DNA from: Lentzea aerocolonigenes
GTDB taxonomy: Bacteria > Actinomycetota > Actinomycetes > Mycobacteriales > Pseudonocardiaceae
Assembly: GCF_000955955.1 (NCBI RefSeq)
Contig: NZ_JYJG01000286.1
Coordinates: 1-7,661, forward strand
Direction of reading: 5' to 3'
Length of the DNA stretch: 7,661 nucleotides
A model generated the notes under the pieces. That model saw nothing but the letters and a program-made list of their open reading frames with translations, had not been told where the DNA came from and did not search any database. The position numbers and the translations under genes are program-made. This document shows positions 1-5,997 of this stretch, piece by piece. Every line of letters starts with the position of its first letter. The stretch's first letter is position 1.

Positions 1-80
1 CCCGTAACCACTGGACGCTTCTGGTTCCCGCCATTCGTCACAACGTCAAGTCCGGCGGTCCGCGCCTTCCTCGTGCGGGG

Positions 81-482
81 TCAGCGTGCGGCCAACGGAA
101 GGTCCATGATGCCGGTGGCTTGCGACCAGACACAACGCCATGTGCTGCTGGCATTGGTGTAGACGTCGGTGTGCCAGGCCTCGTGCCGCGGGATGTCCGC
201 GCCGTCGACGGTGAGTTCGATAACGCACCGGTAGCGGAGGACGGTGATGTCGGTGCCGACGATGGCGTCCACGTCGCCGGTCAGCCCCAGTTCCCGGTAG
301 GCGACGCGCCCGGTGGTGAGGAGATCAAGGTATTCGGCCTTCGTCCACACGGTGCCGGTCGGGTTGCACAACCGATACTCCGCGGCGTGCAATCGGTCGT
401 AGGTGCCGCGATCCACGTCGAGGAGACATTGGATCCGATCCTGCTCAGCCTTGATCACTTGGCTGGCCACATCGTCGGTCAT
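81..482 (-). CDS. SnoaL/NTF2-like (DUF4440-type) small protein
   Basis: This 133-residue protein looks like a cone-shaped NTF2/SnoaL fold member. It has an N-terminal helix with the pattern AEQDRIQCLLDVD, then a TYDRLHAAEYRLCNPTGTVWTKAEYLDLL segment-type layout typical of DUF4440. The beta-rich second half has alternating strands (VLRYRCVIELTVDG) and ends in a tryptophan-rich strand before SQATGI. Family members are cytosolic; some are isomerases or cyclases, many have no known reaction, and no catalytic residue can be assigned here. I chose the ATG at 482 because AGGAG lies four bases upstream. An upstream GTG in frame at 521 would add 13 unconserved residues. No partner gene lies next to it on the same strand, and it is divergent from the broken metal locus. 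The family call is from fold pattern only. Confidence 0.75.
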   Translation of the reverse strand: MTDDVASQVIKAEQDRIQCLLDVDRGTYDRLHAAEYRLCNPTGTVWTKAEYLDLLTTGRVAYRELGLTGDVDAIVGTDITVLRYRCVIELTVDGADIPRHEAWHTDVYTNASSTWRCVWSQATGIMDLPLAAR

Positions 483-735
483 ACCGCTCCTGTTCACTCG
501 TTCGGTGCTGGTCGGCGACATGTGCGCCTACAACCAGGTCAGAAGGCGTAGAGGTGGTCTCTCGCTGACGCCATCTTTGCCGGTGCCGAGCCCTTGAGCA
601 TGGCCGTCGGCTACACGGTATCGGCGGAACCAGGAGTACGTCACGGCTCGCTGCCCGCCGAAGAGCGGGTAGGTGAACTGGTCTCCTTTTGAGGTACCGC
701 ACCTCCCACGGATGGAAGACACCCACGACGCCACG
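483..735. other. Intergenic stretch without a recognisable gene
   Basis: About 250 bp between the SnoaL-like gene and the first recognisable codons of the broken TauE/cupredoxin gene. Short open frames exist on both strands but none shows a known domain or a good ribosome binding site. The missing N-terminal part of the TauE-like protein cannot be found here in any frame, so a deletion or rearrangement breakpoint probably lies inside this stretch, roughly at 670-735. Confidence 0.5.
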
Positions 736-1258
736 TGCACGCCCGCTGCGACGATGGCGGTGTGCGTGCTCGGACCCAGCCCGCTGTTCGCGATCCTCGG
801 CTACGCGGCCCGCAAGGTCGCCACCGCCTGGAAGAGGCGACTCGTTGTGGTGACCGGGCTTGTCGTCCTCGCGAGGGGCTTGTACACCCTCAACGGAGGC
901 TTGAGCTGGCAGGCGCGCCCTTCGCCGCCAGCCGCATCGCGGAGACGGCCTCGGACTGCGACGTCCCCGCCGACACCACGGCAGTCACCGTCGTGAATGG
1001 ACAGCAGACCATGGTGATCACCGCCCGTACCGGCTCATACCGCCCTACAGCCCCGACGACGTGCAGGCGTGGTCGTGCTTGCCGACCACGCTGGTGGTGA
1101 AGTTGGACAAGGTGCAGGGCTGCGTGCGTTCATTCGTGATCCAGGATCAGGAGAGGATCCTTCCGGGCAGCGGTGAAACCCGTACCGAACTCGGTGTGTT
1201 GCAAGTGGATTATGCCTGCGACATGGGCAGGTACACCGGCGTCATCAACGTCGGCTGA
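736..1258 (+). pseudogene. Truncated, frameshifted TauE/SafE-like membrane protein with C-terminal cupredoxin domain
   Basis: Three reading frames must be joined to read this gene. The first (to about 900) gives the last membrane segments of a TauE/SafE (UreH-like) transporter: MAVCVLGPSPLFAILGYAAR, then a hydrophobic RLVVVTGLVVLARGLYTL helix. The second (about 900-1045) gives a linker with a DCDVPAD segment and the first cupredoxin strand (QQTMVITARTGSY). The third (about 1046-1258) gives the rest of a cupredoxin-like fold, with GCVRSFVI and a C-terminal CDMGRYTGVINVG, a likely copper-ligand loop with Cys and Met. Each switch is a one-base loss relative to an intact frame. The N-terminal half is absent. 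Intact relatives in actinobacteria sit with HMA proteins and are thought to act in copper or other soft-metal handling at the membrane. Here the gene is almost certainly dead unless the shifts are assembly errors. Confidence 0.75.
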
Positions 1259-1270
1259 GGGGAGTCCACT

Positions 1271-1488
1271 GTGGCGACGACCCGTGTTTTCCAAGTGAGC
1301 GTGATGCATTGCGGCAGTTGTGCGTTGCTCATCGACGACGTACTCGAAGATCTGCCAGGTGTGCTCAGCACACAGACCAGGTGAAGCAAGGACGCGCGAC
1401 CGTGGAGCTGGACCCGGACCGCAGCGGCCCTGAGGACGTGGTTCGCGTGATCGAGGAGCTGGGCCACCAGGCCTCGTTGATGTCCTGA
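1271..1488 (+). pseudogene. HMA-type heavy-metal-binding protein (CopZ-like), frameshifted
   Basis: A GTG start follows GGGGAG at six bases' distance, 12 bases after the cupredoxin stop, so the two were an operon. The first frame reads VATTRVFQVSV then MHCGSC, the HMA metal-binding CxxC loop (Cys 14 and Cys 17), then LPGVLSTQT, and hits TGA at 1382-1384. Shifting by one base (a single-base loss near 1380) restores VKQGRATVELDPD and a C-terminal EDVVRVIEELGHQASLMS, stopping at 1486-1488. The rebuilt protein of about 72 residues has the complete beta-alpha-beta-beta-alpha-beta HMA pattern. HMA proteins carry Cu(I) or similar ions to P-type ATPases or membrane partners in the cytosol. As written, the product would be a 37-residue fragment that keeps the CxxC loop but not the fold. 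Confidence 0.82.
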
Positions 1489-1530
1489 TCGCCACTGGGG
1501 TCGTGGGCGCCGCGAGTCCTCGGTACCGGA

Positions 1531-1553
1531 TGGAACGGGTTGGACCTGTTCCA
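1531..1553 (+). terminator. Hairpin after the HMA gene, possible terminator
   Basis: TGGAACGGGT pairs with ACCTGTTCCA across a three-base TGG loop: ten base pairs with one G-T wobble. It starts 42 bases after the HMA stop, between that gene and the convergent antiporter. There is no T-run, which is common for actinobacterial terminators. Its function is inferred from structure and position. Confidence 0.45.
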
Positions 1554-1677
1554 GTCCTAGCCGGCCAGGCCTAGCGACCGTTCGGTCCATCCGAGCGGTC
1601 CCGAGGCCATGTCGGTGTCGGTCATGCAGGCACAAATGTTGAGACCCGGACCGGTCGGGCTTGGACGGTTCCGCTGC

Positions 1678-2922
1678 TCAGTTCTGGTTCTTGTCGACCG
1701 TTCCGACGCCGGATAACAGAAGCTCTTTCTTGTGCGCACCTGTGCGGTGGAGCAAGCGCAACACTGGACCCGCCATCGCGGTCGTCACCAAAGCCATCAC
1801 CACCATGATCGAGTAGATCGCCTGATCGATGATCGCCAGCTCCAGGCCGACGCTCAGCACGATGAGTTCGGTGAGCCCTCTCGTGTTGACCAGAGCGGCC
1901 AGCGTGATCGAGTCACGCGGAGAGATCTTGGCGAGACGCGCGGTGGCCCAAGCGCCGCCGAACTTGCCGACGACCGCCACGAGGATGATCAGCACGAGCT
2001 CGACGAAACCGTTGGGGCCCAGCGTCCCCAAGTCCACCTTGAGCCCAGAGATCGTGAAGAACACGGGCAGCAGCACGGCGGTGATCGGGCCTGTCCAGCG
2101 GTTGAGCGCCTCGCGTTGTCCTTCGAAGCCGAGAGTGGGAATCGCGGCGCCGAGAATGAAGGCACCGAAGATGAAGTGCAGGCCGATCCACTCCGTGAAC
2201 GCCGCGGAGCACAGCGCGCAGGCGAGCAGGGTGCAGGTCATTGCCGGCGTGGCGGCGCGGCCACCGAGGAGTTTGCGCAGCGCCGGCCTGAAGGCCAGGG
2301 CGATGAGTAGCAGGAAAGGGATGGCCAGCACGATCATCATCGAATGTGCGGGCTGTTTGGTGCCCGCCACGATGGTCACGACGGTGAGGAGTGACCAGGC
2401 GCAGACGTCGTCGACCGCGGCGCAGGTCATCGCCATCTTGCCGATGGCCGTGTGCTGCAGGTTGTGGTCGGTGATGATCCGTGCCAGTACGGGAAACGCG
2501 GTCACCGACATGGCCGTGCCGAGGAACAACGCGAACGCGAGCTTGTTCTCGGCTGCGTGGCCTGTCGCGATGAAGGCGGCGAGTGCGACACCGAGCCCGA
2601 ACGGCAGTGCCACCGAGACGAGCGAGATTGCCGATGCGGCCTTGGCATGCGGGCGCTCGCGGCGATGACCGAGATCGAGTCCCACGGTGAACATGAACAA
2701 CGCAAGACCGAAGGTCCCCAGGGTGCTGAGCAGCGGACGTACGTCCGACGGGAAGAGCACTCCCGTCAGGTGTGACCCCAAGATCATCGGCCCGAGCAGG
2801 ATGCCGGTGGCCAGCTCTCCGATGACAGGCGGTTGACCCACTCTCCTGGCGAGTGCGCCGAGGAGCCTGGCGGCGACGATGATCAGGGCGAGATCGAAGA
2901 GGACGATGGCTGTCTGGGGCAT
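1678..2922 (-). CDS. CPA2-family cation:proton antiporter
   Basis: A 414-residue integral membrane protein of the monovalent cation:proton antiporter-2 family, which exchanges Na+ or K+ for protons across the cell membrane. Visible family marks are QPPVIGE with GILLGP (residues 30-45), a GLDLG segment near 81, SVTAFPVLARI (139-149), the ion-binding Asp pair in AAVDDV (D171, D172), a conserved lysine in VVGKFGGA (K320), and NTRGLTELIVLSVG (346-359). It has about 12 hydrophobic segments and no RCK/TrkA-N domain, so it is not a complete KefB/KefC-type protein. Start choice is uncertain. The ATG at 2922 has AGGAG 13 bases upstream, while a TTG two codons earlier (2928) lies seven bases from the same AGGAG and may be the true start. 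A GTG at 2952 has no SD. The gene stands alone, and a CRP-like palindrome lies upstream. Confidence 0.93.
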   Translation of the reverse strand: MPQTAIVLFDLALIIVAARLLGALARRVGQPPVIGELATGILLGPMILGSHLTGVLFPSDVRPLLSTLGTFGLALFMFTVGLDLGHRRERPHAKAASAISLVSVALPFGLGVALAAFIATGHAAENKLAFALFLGTAMSVTAFPVLARIITDHNLQHTAIGKMAMTCAAVDDVCAWSLLTVVTIVAGTKQPAHSMMIVLAIPFLLLIALAFRPALRKLLGGRAATPAMTCTLLACALCSAAFTEWIGLHFIFGAFILGAAIPTLGFEGQREALNRWTGPITAVLLPVFFTISGLKVDLGTLGPNGFVELVLIILVAVVGKFGGAWATARLAKISPRDSITLAALVNTRGLTELIVLSVGLELAIIDQAIYSIMVVMALVTTAMAGPVLRLLHRTGAHKKELLLSGVGTVDKNQN

Positions 2923-2962
2923 CGACAACGTCAGTCTCCTATTGGTCTGCACCTATCGATGT

Positions 2963-2978
2963 CGTGATCGCAGTCACA
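2963..2978 (-). promoter_or_regulatory. CRP/GlxR-like operator upstream of the antiporter
   Basis: Read on the minus strand, TGTGA-N6-TCACG matches nine of ten defined bases of the CRP-family consensus TGTGA-N6-TCACA. A TATCCT -10-like hexamer lies directly upstream on the same strand (2983-2978, sharing one base), with a poor -35. If that promoter is real, the operator covers the transcription start, a repressing position. The regulator is inferred from consensus only. Confidence 0.45.
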
Positions 2979-3071
2979 GGATAATGAACGTGGTGAATTA
3001 CAGTCGTCTTCCCGATTGGGTAAGGCGAGGAATTACCGAGAATGTGCTTGGCGATCTCGACTTACGCAGCT

Positions 3072-3122
3072 TGTAACTCGGGTGTAACTGGCATGTGTGC
3101 TGCGTGTGTCCACTTTGTCGAC
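3072..3122. promoter_or_regulatory. Phased direct heptads, candidate SARP binding site
   Basis: Two identical heptads, TGTAACT, start at 3072 and 3083 with a four-base spacer. TGTGTGC, TGTGTCC and TGTCGAC follow at 3094, 3105 and 3116, exactly 11 bases apart each time. SARP proteins (OmpR-like winged helix) are known to bind heptameric direct repeats at 11-bp pitch, on one face of the helix. The first two copies are strong. The last three share mainly TGT. Two SARP genes lie just downstream. The target could be SARP 1 itself or the divergent antiporter. Confidence 0.5.
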
Positions 3123-3263
3123 TTGTCCAGGCTCTGGGCGGTTCCTGGTAGGCCGCTTACATGTCGCGAAAGCACGTGAGGCGCCGGTTGTTGGCCTTGA
3201 GCTGCGCATACAGGTGTACCCACGGGGCAACCGACCTGATCTGCGATTAGTTTCGTCAATAAT

Positions 3264-3293
3264 GAGACCCTGGGCCACTTGGGTGCGTAGAGT
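3264..3293 (+). promoter_or_regulatory. Possible SARP 1 promoter with TAGAGT -10 box
   Basis: TAGAGT at 3288-3293 fits the streptomycete -10 pattern TAGRRT. Eighteen bases upstream is GAGACC (3264-3269), a poor -35, as seen at activator-dependent promoters. Transcription would begin near 3300, about 20 bases before the SD of the leader ORF. Weak evidence. Confidence 0.3.
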
Positions 3294-3330
3294 CGGGCAG
3301 CAGGACGTACGGGGTTGTCGGGGGAGTGTC

Positions 3331-3423
3331 ATGGGGGACGTCAGGAGTTGGACGAGAAACGGCCCTTCGGCAAATGTGCGCGCAGTGCAAGATTCACGCT
3401 CTCTCTATTCCTGGCGGGTGTGA
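3331..3423 (+). CDS. Short leader ORF abutting SARP 1 (30 residues)
   Basis: An ATG at 3331 is preceded by GGGGAG four bases upstream, the best ribosome binding site in this area. The frame encodes a 30-residue, mostly polar peptide starting MGDVRSWTRN and ending YSWRV, with no domain I recognise. Its TGA (3421-3423) ends one base before the ATG of SARP 1 at 3425. The SD of SARP 1 itself is only GGCGGG. This geometry suggests translational coupling, with ribosomes ending the leader and restarting on SARP 1, so the ORF may act in control and the peptide itself may not matter. It may also be chance. The longer in-frame GTG start of SARP 1 at 3326 would destroy this arrangement, but it has no usable SD. 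Confidence 0.4.
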   Translation: MGDVRSWTRNGPSANVRAVQDSRSLYSWRV

Positions 3424-3424
3424 C

Positions 3425-4201
3425 ATGCGGTATGAGGCACAGTTCTTCGGCCCGTTCCGGGTGTGGCGAGACGGAGTTCCGCTCGCCGAGCTGAACGGCG
3501 GCCGGACCGGGGCACGAACGCTGCTGAAATGGTTCCTGCTCCACCCCGAGCAGAGCGTGGAGGCAACCCGGTTGGCTGCACTGCTGTGGCCGCGGGAGAA
3601 GAGCGTCAACTGCACCAAGAAGCTGTACGTGACGCTGCACGCGTTGCGGCGCGCGCTCGAGCCCGAGCTGACCGGTCGCCAGCCGTCCAGGTTCGTCAGT
3701 GTCGACCAGGACAGCCACTACCGGTTCGACCTTTGTGGAATGTGGCGGACCGACGTCGGCGAGGTGGAAAGGCTCTGGGCGATGGCCAGGTCGGCGGCCG
3801 GGCGTGACGACACCGCCGGCGAGATCAGGGCCTGCGAACGCCTGCTCGACCACTACCGGCAGGGCTTCTTGCCGGAGGACGTCTACGAGGACGCGTTCGC
3901 GCCGCACCGATCAGTACAGGACCGCGGGCACGACGCAGCGCTGCGTCGACTGCTCCGCCTCTACCGGGGTGCCGGGCTGAACTACGAGGCGCTGACCACC
4001 GCCATGGAGATCCTGGACCGCGATCCGTACGCCGAGGTTGCGATCACAGCACTTGTCGAGGTGCACCTCGATCAGGGCAATTCGACGGTCGCCCTGTCGC
4101 GCCTGGACAGCTTCATCACAACGGCCGAGGAGGAGCTGGGCGTGGAGCCGAGCAGTGAGTTGCTCAGGCTCCACGAACAGATCAGGAACCAGTCCTCGTG
4201 A
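3425..4201 (+). CDS. SARP-family transcriptional activator 1 (OmpR-type winged helix + BTAD)
   Basis: A 258-residue regulator with the small-SARP layout. Residues 1-95 form an OmpR/Trans_reg_C winged helix: FFGPFRVWRDG at the first strand, a LLKWFLLHPEQSV helix, a LAALLWP turn, then the recognition-type helix KKLYVTLHALRRALEPEL and a wing HYRFD. Residues 105-250 form the helical BTAD domain: VGEVERLWAMARSA, the typical GFLPEDVYEDAFAPHR, RDPYAEVAITALVEVHLDQG and the usual C-terminal EEELGVEPSSELLRLHEQI. SARPs bind 11-bp-pitched direct repeats and recruit RNA polymerase at specialised-metabolism promoters. I chose ATG 3425 because the conserved fold begins eight residues later. Residues added by the GTG at 3326 are unconserved. 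The gene converges on its paralogue SARP 2 with 13 bases between stops. Its target is not known. Confidence 0.9.
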   Translation: MRYEAQFFGPFRVWRDGVPLAELNGGRTGARTLLKWFLLHPEQSVEATRLAALLWPREKSVNCTKKLYVTLHALRRALEPELTGRQPSRFVSVDQDSHYRFDLCGMWRTDVGEVERLWAMARSAAGRDDTAGEIRACERLLDHYRQGFLPEDVYEDAFAPHRSVQDRGHDAALRRLLRLYRGAGLNYEALTTAMEILDRDPYAEVAITALVEVHLDQGNSTVALSRLDSFITTAEEELGVEPSSELLRLHEQIRNQSS

Positions 4202-4212
4202 AATAGTTCACG
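4197..4212. terminator. Hairpin between convergent SARP genes
   Basis: CGTGAA pairs perfectly with TTCACG around an ATAG loop. On the plus strand it is followed by TTT. It overlaps the SARP 1 stop and lies just before the SARP 2 stop, so it could serve as a small bidirectional terminator. Six pairs is weak. Confidence 0.4.
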
Positions 4213-4214
4213 TT

Positions 4215-5099
4215 TCAGTTGGGCCGGCGCGGTTCCGGTGCGGAAGACGCTTCCCGAACGGCGCGCTCGCACAGAGCGAGGACATCTGTGCGATTGCCAT
4301 TTCCCAGTCTGCGGACGCACGATTGCAGGAATGTGCACAGCCGCTGCCGTGCGTGCGCCGATCCGCCGTGCGTGATGTGCGCTTCGGCGATGACGGTCGC
4401 CGCCAGCTCGTTGTACGGGTTCACCGTCAGCATTCGGTAGGCGTACTCGAGGCACTCCTCGAGCTCCCCGCGATCGCGATGCAGACGGATGAGACGCACC
4501 AAGGACTGTGAATGCAGGGTCTCGTACCGAGTGCGATAAGGGGCCAAACGGGGTTCGAGTGCCTCTTCGCCTTCGAAGAACCGGTGCAGCGGGTATGCGG
4601 TGACCCGGCCGTAGTAGAAGCACGCGCGGCGGCTGTCGCCCTGGCGGTCGCTCGCCCGCGCTCGATCGAAGAGACGCACGACCTCATCCGCGTCGGTCCA
4701 CCACTCCTGACCTGCTTCGAAGCGGTAGAAGGTGTTGCCGCTGCGGTGAACGAAGGACGAGTCGTGACCGGGTGGCAGGTCCGGTTCGAGCATCCTGCGC
4801 AGGCAGTGCATCGCGACGTGAATGCTTCCGGTCGCTTTCTCCCGGGTTGCTTGCGGCCAGCCGAGATCGATCAGCTCGTCGATCGAGCACGGTCGGCCGG
4901 GGTTCAGCAGGAACCACTTCAGCAGGAGCAAGGCCTTCTCCCTGCGATGGCCCCGCTGACCAACCACTTCTTGGTCGTGGAGTACTCGAAAGGGGCCAAA
5001 TAGGTAGGCGCGGTAGCTGGCCTCCTGTTCTCGTGGGTGGATCAACTCGGAAGAAGCCACACGTGTTTCCGCATCAATTGATGTATCAAGACCGATCAC
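4215..5099 (-). CDS. SARP-family transcriptional activator 2 (diverged paralogue of SARP 1)
   Basis: A regulator of about 294 residues with the same two domains as SARP 1. The winged helix carries YLFGPFRVLHDQ, LLLLKWFLLNPGRP, a DLGWPQ turn in place of the usual LWP, and the helix SIHVAMHCLRRMLEPDL. The BTAD half has WWTDADEVVRLFDRARA, AYPLHRFFEGEEALEPRLAPYR, and NPYNELAATVIAEAHITHGG. Shared blocks (FGPFRV, LLKWFLL, LRR.LEP.L) show descent from a common gene with SARP 1 followed by strong divergence, so the two probably recognise different targets. Start choice: the frame stays open to a TTG at 5186, but a promoter-like TTGACA covers that codon. GTG 5099 has a seven-G tract seven bases upstream and is preferred. 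GTG 5060 is possible. It is divergent from the SRPBCC gene. Confidence 0.87.
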   Translation of the reverse strand: MIGLDTSIDAETRVASSELIHPREQEASYRAYLFGPFRVLHDQEVVGQRGHRREKALLLLKWFLLNPGRPCSIDELIDLGWPQATREKATGSIHVAMHCLRRMLEPDLPPGHDSSFVHRSGNTFYRFEAGQEWWTDADEVVRLFDRARASDRQGDSRRACFYYGRVTAYPLHRFFEGEEALEPRLAPYRTRYETLHSQSLVRLIRLHRDRGELEECLEYAYRMLTVNPYNELAATVIAEAHITHGGSAHARQRLCTFLQSCVRRLGNGNRTDVLALCERAVREASSAPEPRRPN

Positions 5100-5156
5100 C
5101 CTTCGACCCCCCCGGGAAGAAAATGTGAATGGGTGTAAGATCTGCAAACCGCTGTG

Positions 5157-5186
5157 ACGGTAAGCCTCGTTCTCGAAGGTTGTCAA
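5157..5186 (-). promoter_or_regulatory. Promoter-like element for SARP 2
   Basis: On the minus strand a perfect TTGACA (5186-5181) is followed after 18 bases by TACCGT (5162-5157), which keeps the TA and final T of a -10 box. Transcription would start near 5150, leaving a leader of about 50 bases before GTG 5099. This argues against the TTG at 5186 as the start codon. Confidence 0.45.
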
Positions 5187-5223
5187 GCGTCACGGATGGA
5201 ACATCGAGTCACGCTTCGCCTGC

Positions 5224-5252
5224 TTGGCACAGACCTTGGCACGTTTTGGCGA
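5224..5252 (+). repeat. Three TTGGC direct repeats before the SRPBCC gene
   Basis: TTGGCAC at 5224 and 5236 and TTGGCGA at 5246 run in the same direction with pitches of 12 and 10 bases. They lie in the divergent region between SARP 2 and the SRPBCC gene, where a SARP could bind. The pitch is less regular than in the 3072-3122 run, so it is only a candidate operator. Confidence 0.35.
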
Positions 5253-5343
5253 AGGCGAATGTGTGACATTTCGAGGTGAGTTGTACTCGTATTTGAAGGG
5301 TGTATCGAAGCTGCTTACGGACGCCGTAATGAGGGGGAAAGTC

Positions 5344-5919
5344 ATGCTTTCTAGCGTCGCGGCACAGCCGGGCCGGGAGGGCAGACGCGTGGGAGACGGA
5401 TGGCCGCTCGTATGGGGCGCGACCAGCGACGAGGTCACCGCCGGCTACCCGTGTGACGAGGTGTTCGCGGCCCCGAAGTTCGAAGCACACCGGGCGATCA
5501 GCGTCGCTGCGCCGCGCGCACACGTGTTCCGTTGGTTGTGTCAGCTCAAGGCTGCGCCGTACAGCTACGACCTCCTGAACAACCTGGGCCGTCCCAGTCC
5601 GCGCACGCTCACGCCAGGACTCGAGCAGCTGAAGCTCGGTCAGCGCTTCATCACGGTGTTCGCGTTGATCAGCTATGTGGTCGACGAGCACGTCACGATC
5701 CGGGTGGGATGGCTCGGGCGGTTGATGTTTGGGGAGCTGGCGATCAGCTATGTCGTCCATGACGAGGGGCCTGGCGGCTCCCGGTTGGCTGTGAAGCTGA
5801 CCTTGCCCCGCAAACGCCACCTGGGTCTGCTGCGTCAGTGGGTGCTGGCGTGGCTGGATCTGTTCATGATGCGCCGCCAGCTGCTGAACCTCCGTGACCT
5901 CGCCGAGCGCAGCCGCTAG
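5344..5919 (+). CDS. SRPBCC-family (START-like, polyketide cyclase/dehydrase-type) protein
   Basis: A 191-residue protein with the helix-grip SRPBCC pattern. After a variable N-terminus with WGATSDEV and YPCDEVF, the first strand and helix read HRAISVAAPRAHVFRWLCQL (about 60-79). Then come the aromatic YSYDLLNNLGRPSPRTLTPG, a LGQRFITVFALISYVVDEHVTI strand pair, and a long basic-ended C-terminal helix WLDLFMMRRQLLNLRDLAE that closes the ligand cavity. The family binds hydrophobic or aromatic ligands; members include cyclases and dehydrases, but many are uncharacterised and no substrate can be named. ATG 5344 is chosen because AGGGGG lies six bases upstream. An open extension to a TTG at 5224 has no SD. 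It precedes the MFS exporter by 78 bases, with a hairpin and operator between. Confidence 0.85.
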   Translation: MLSSVAAQPGREGRRVGDGWPLVWGATSDEVTAGYPCDEVFAAPKFEAHRAISVAAPRAHVFRWLCQLKAAPYSYDLLNNLGRPSPRTLTPGLEQLKLGQRFITVFALISYVVDEHVTIRVGWLGRLMFGELAISYVVHDEGPGGSRLAVKLTLPRKRHLGLLRQWVLAWLDLFMMRRQLLNLRDLAERSR

Positions 5920-5923
5920 CGGC

Positions 5924-5946
5924 GCCTTGGCCCGACACGCCGAGGC
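5924..5946 (+). terminator. Hairpin after the SRPBCC gene, possible terminator
   Basis: GCCTTGGC pairs with GCCGAGGC over a seven-base loop: eight pairs with one T-G wobble, starting five bases after the stop codon. No T-run follows. It suggests that the exporter is transcribed mainly from its own promoter. Confidence 0.4.
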
Positions 5947-5961
5947 CGCTGCGTTCACAAC

Positions 5962-5995
5962 TTGACAATTGTCAACCTTACTTGAGAAAGTCAAG
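5962..5995. promoter_or_regulatory. Palindromic operator(s) of the MFS exporter
   Basis: TTGACAATTGTCAA (5962-5975) is a perfect 14-bp palindrome whose left half contains a perfect -35 hexamer, TTGACA. A second inverted pair with the same half-sites, CTTGA-N5-TCAAG (5981-5995), ends two bases before the exporter ATG. Such TTGA/TCAA half-sites are typical of MarR- or TetR-type repressor operators, and binding here would block the promoter. No such regulator gene is in the window. Confidence 0.6.
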
Positions 5996-5997
5996 CG

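Larger units (their letters stand above)
2923..3330. promoter_or_regulatory. Divergent regulatory region between antiporter and SARP 1
   Basis: About 400 bp with no convincing gene. It holds the antiporter RBS and a possible promoter, a CRP-like palindrome (2963-2978), the phased heptad run (3072-3122) and a TAGAGT -10-like box (3288-3293) before the SARP 1 leader ORF. It is visibly more AT-rich than the genes around 2985-3090. Open frames crossing it have no domain and lack good SD sequences. Confidence 0.6.

Noticed and set aside
654..669. CCCGC/GCGGG inverted repeat
   Set aside because: Five-pair stem with no gene end or T-run beside it; likely chance.
1649..1656. Palindrome GACCGGTC near the antiporter 3' end
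   Set aside because: Eight bases is expected by chance in GC-rich DNA, and no longer stem extends from it.
1829..2668. 279-residue plus-strand frame across the antiporter
   Set aside because: Antisense shadow of a well-supported membrane protein; low-complexity Ser/Ala/Arg content and no SD.
3097..3330. Longer version of the leader frame, from 3097
   Set aside because: No ribosome binding site at its start, and it runs through the candidate operator; only the SD-led ATG at 3331 is plausible.
5224..5343. N-terminal extension of the SRPBCC protein from a TTG
   Set aside because: No SD at the TTG, while ATG 5344 has AGGGGG at six bases; the extension covers likely regulatory DNA.
5912..5923. 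Perfect palindrome GCCGCTAGCGGC at the SRPBCC stop
   Set aside because: As a hairpin it has only four pairs around CTAG; the longer hairpin just downstream is a better terminator candidate.
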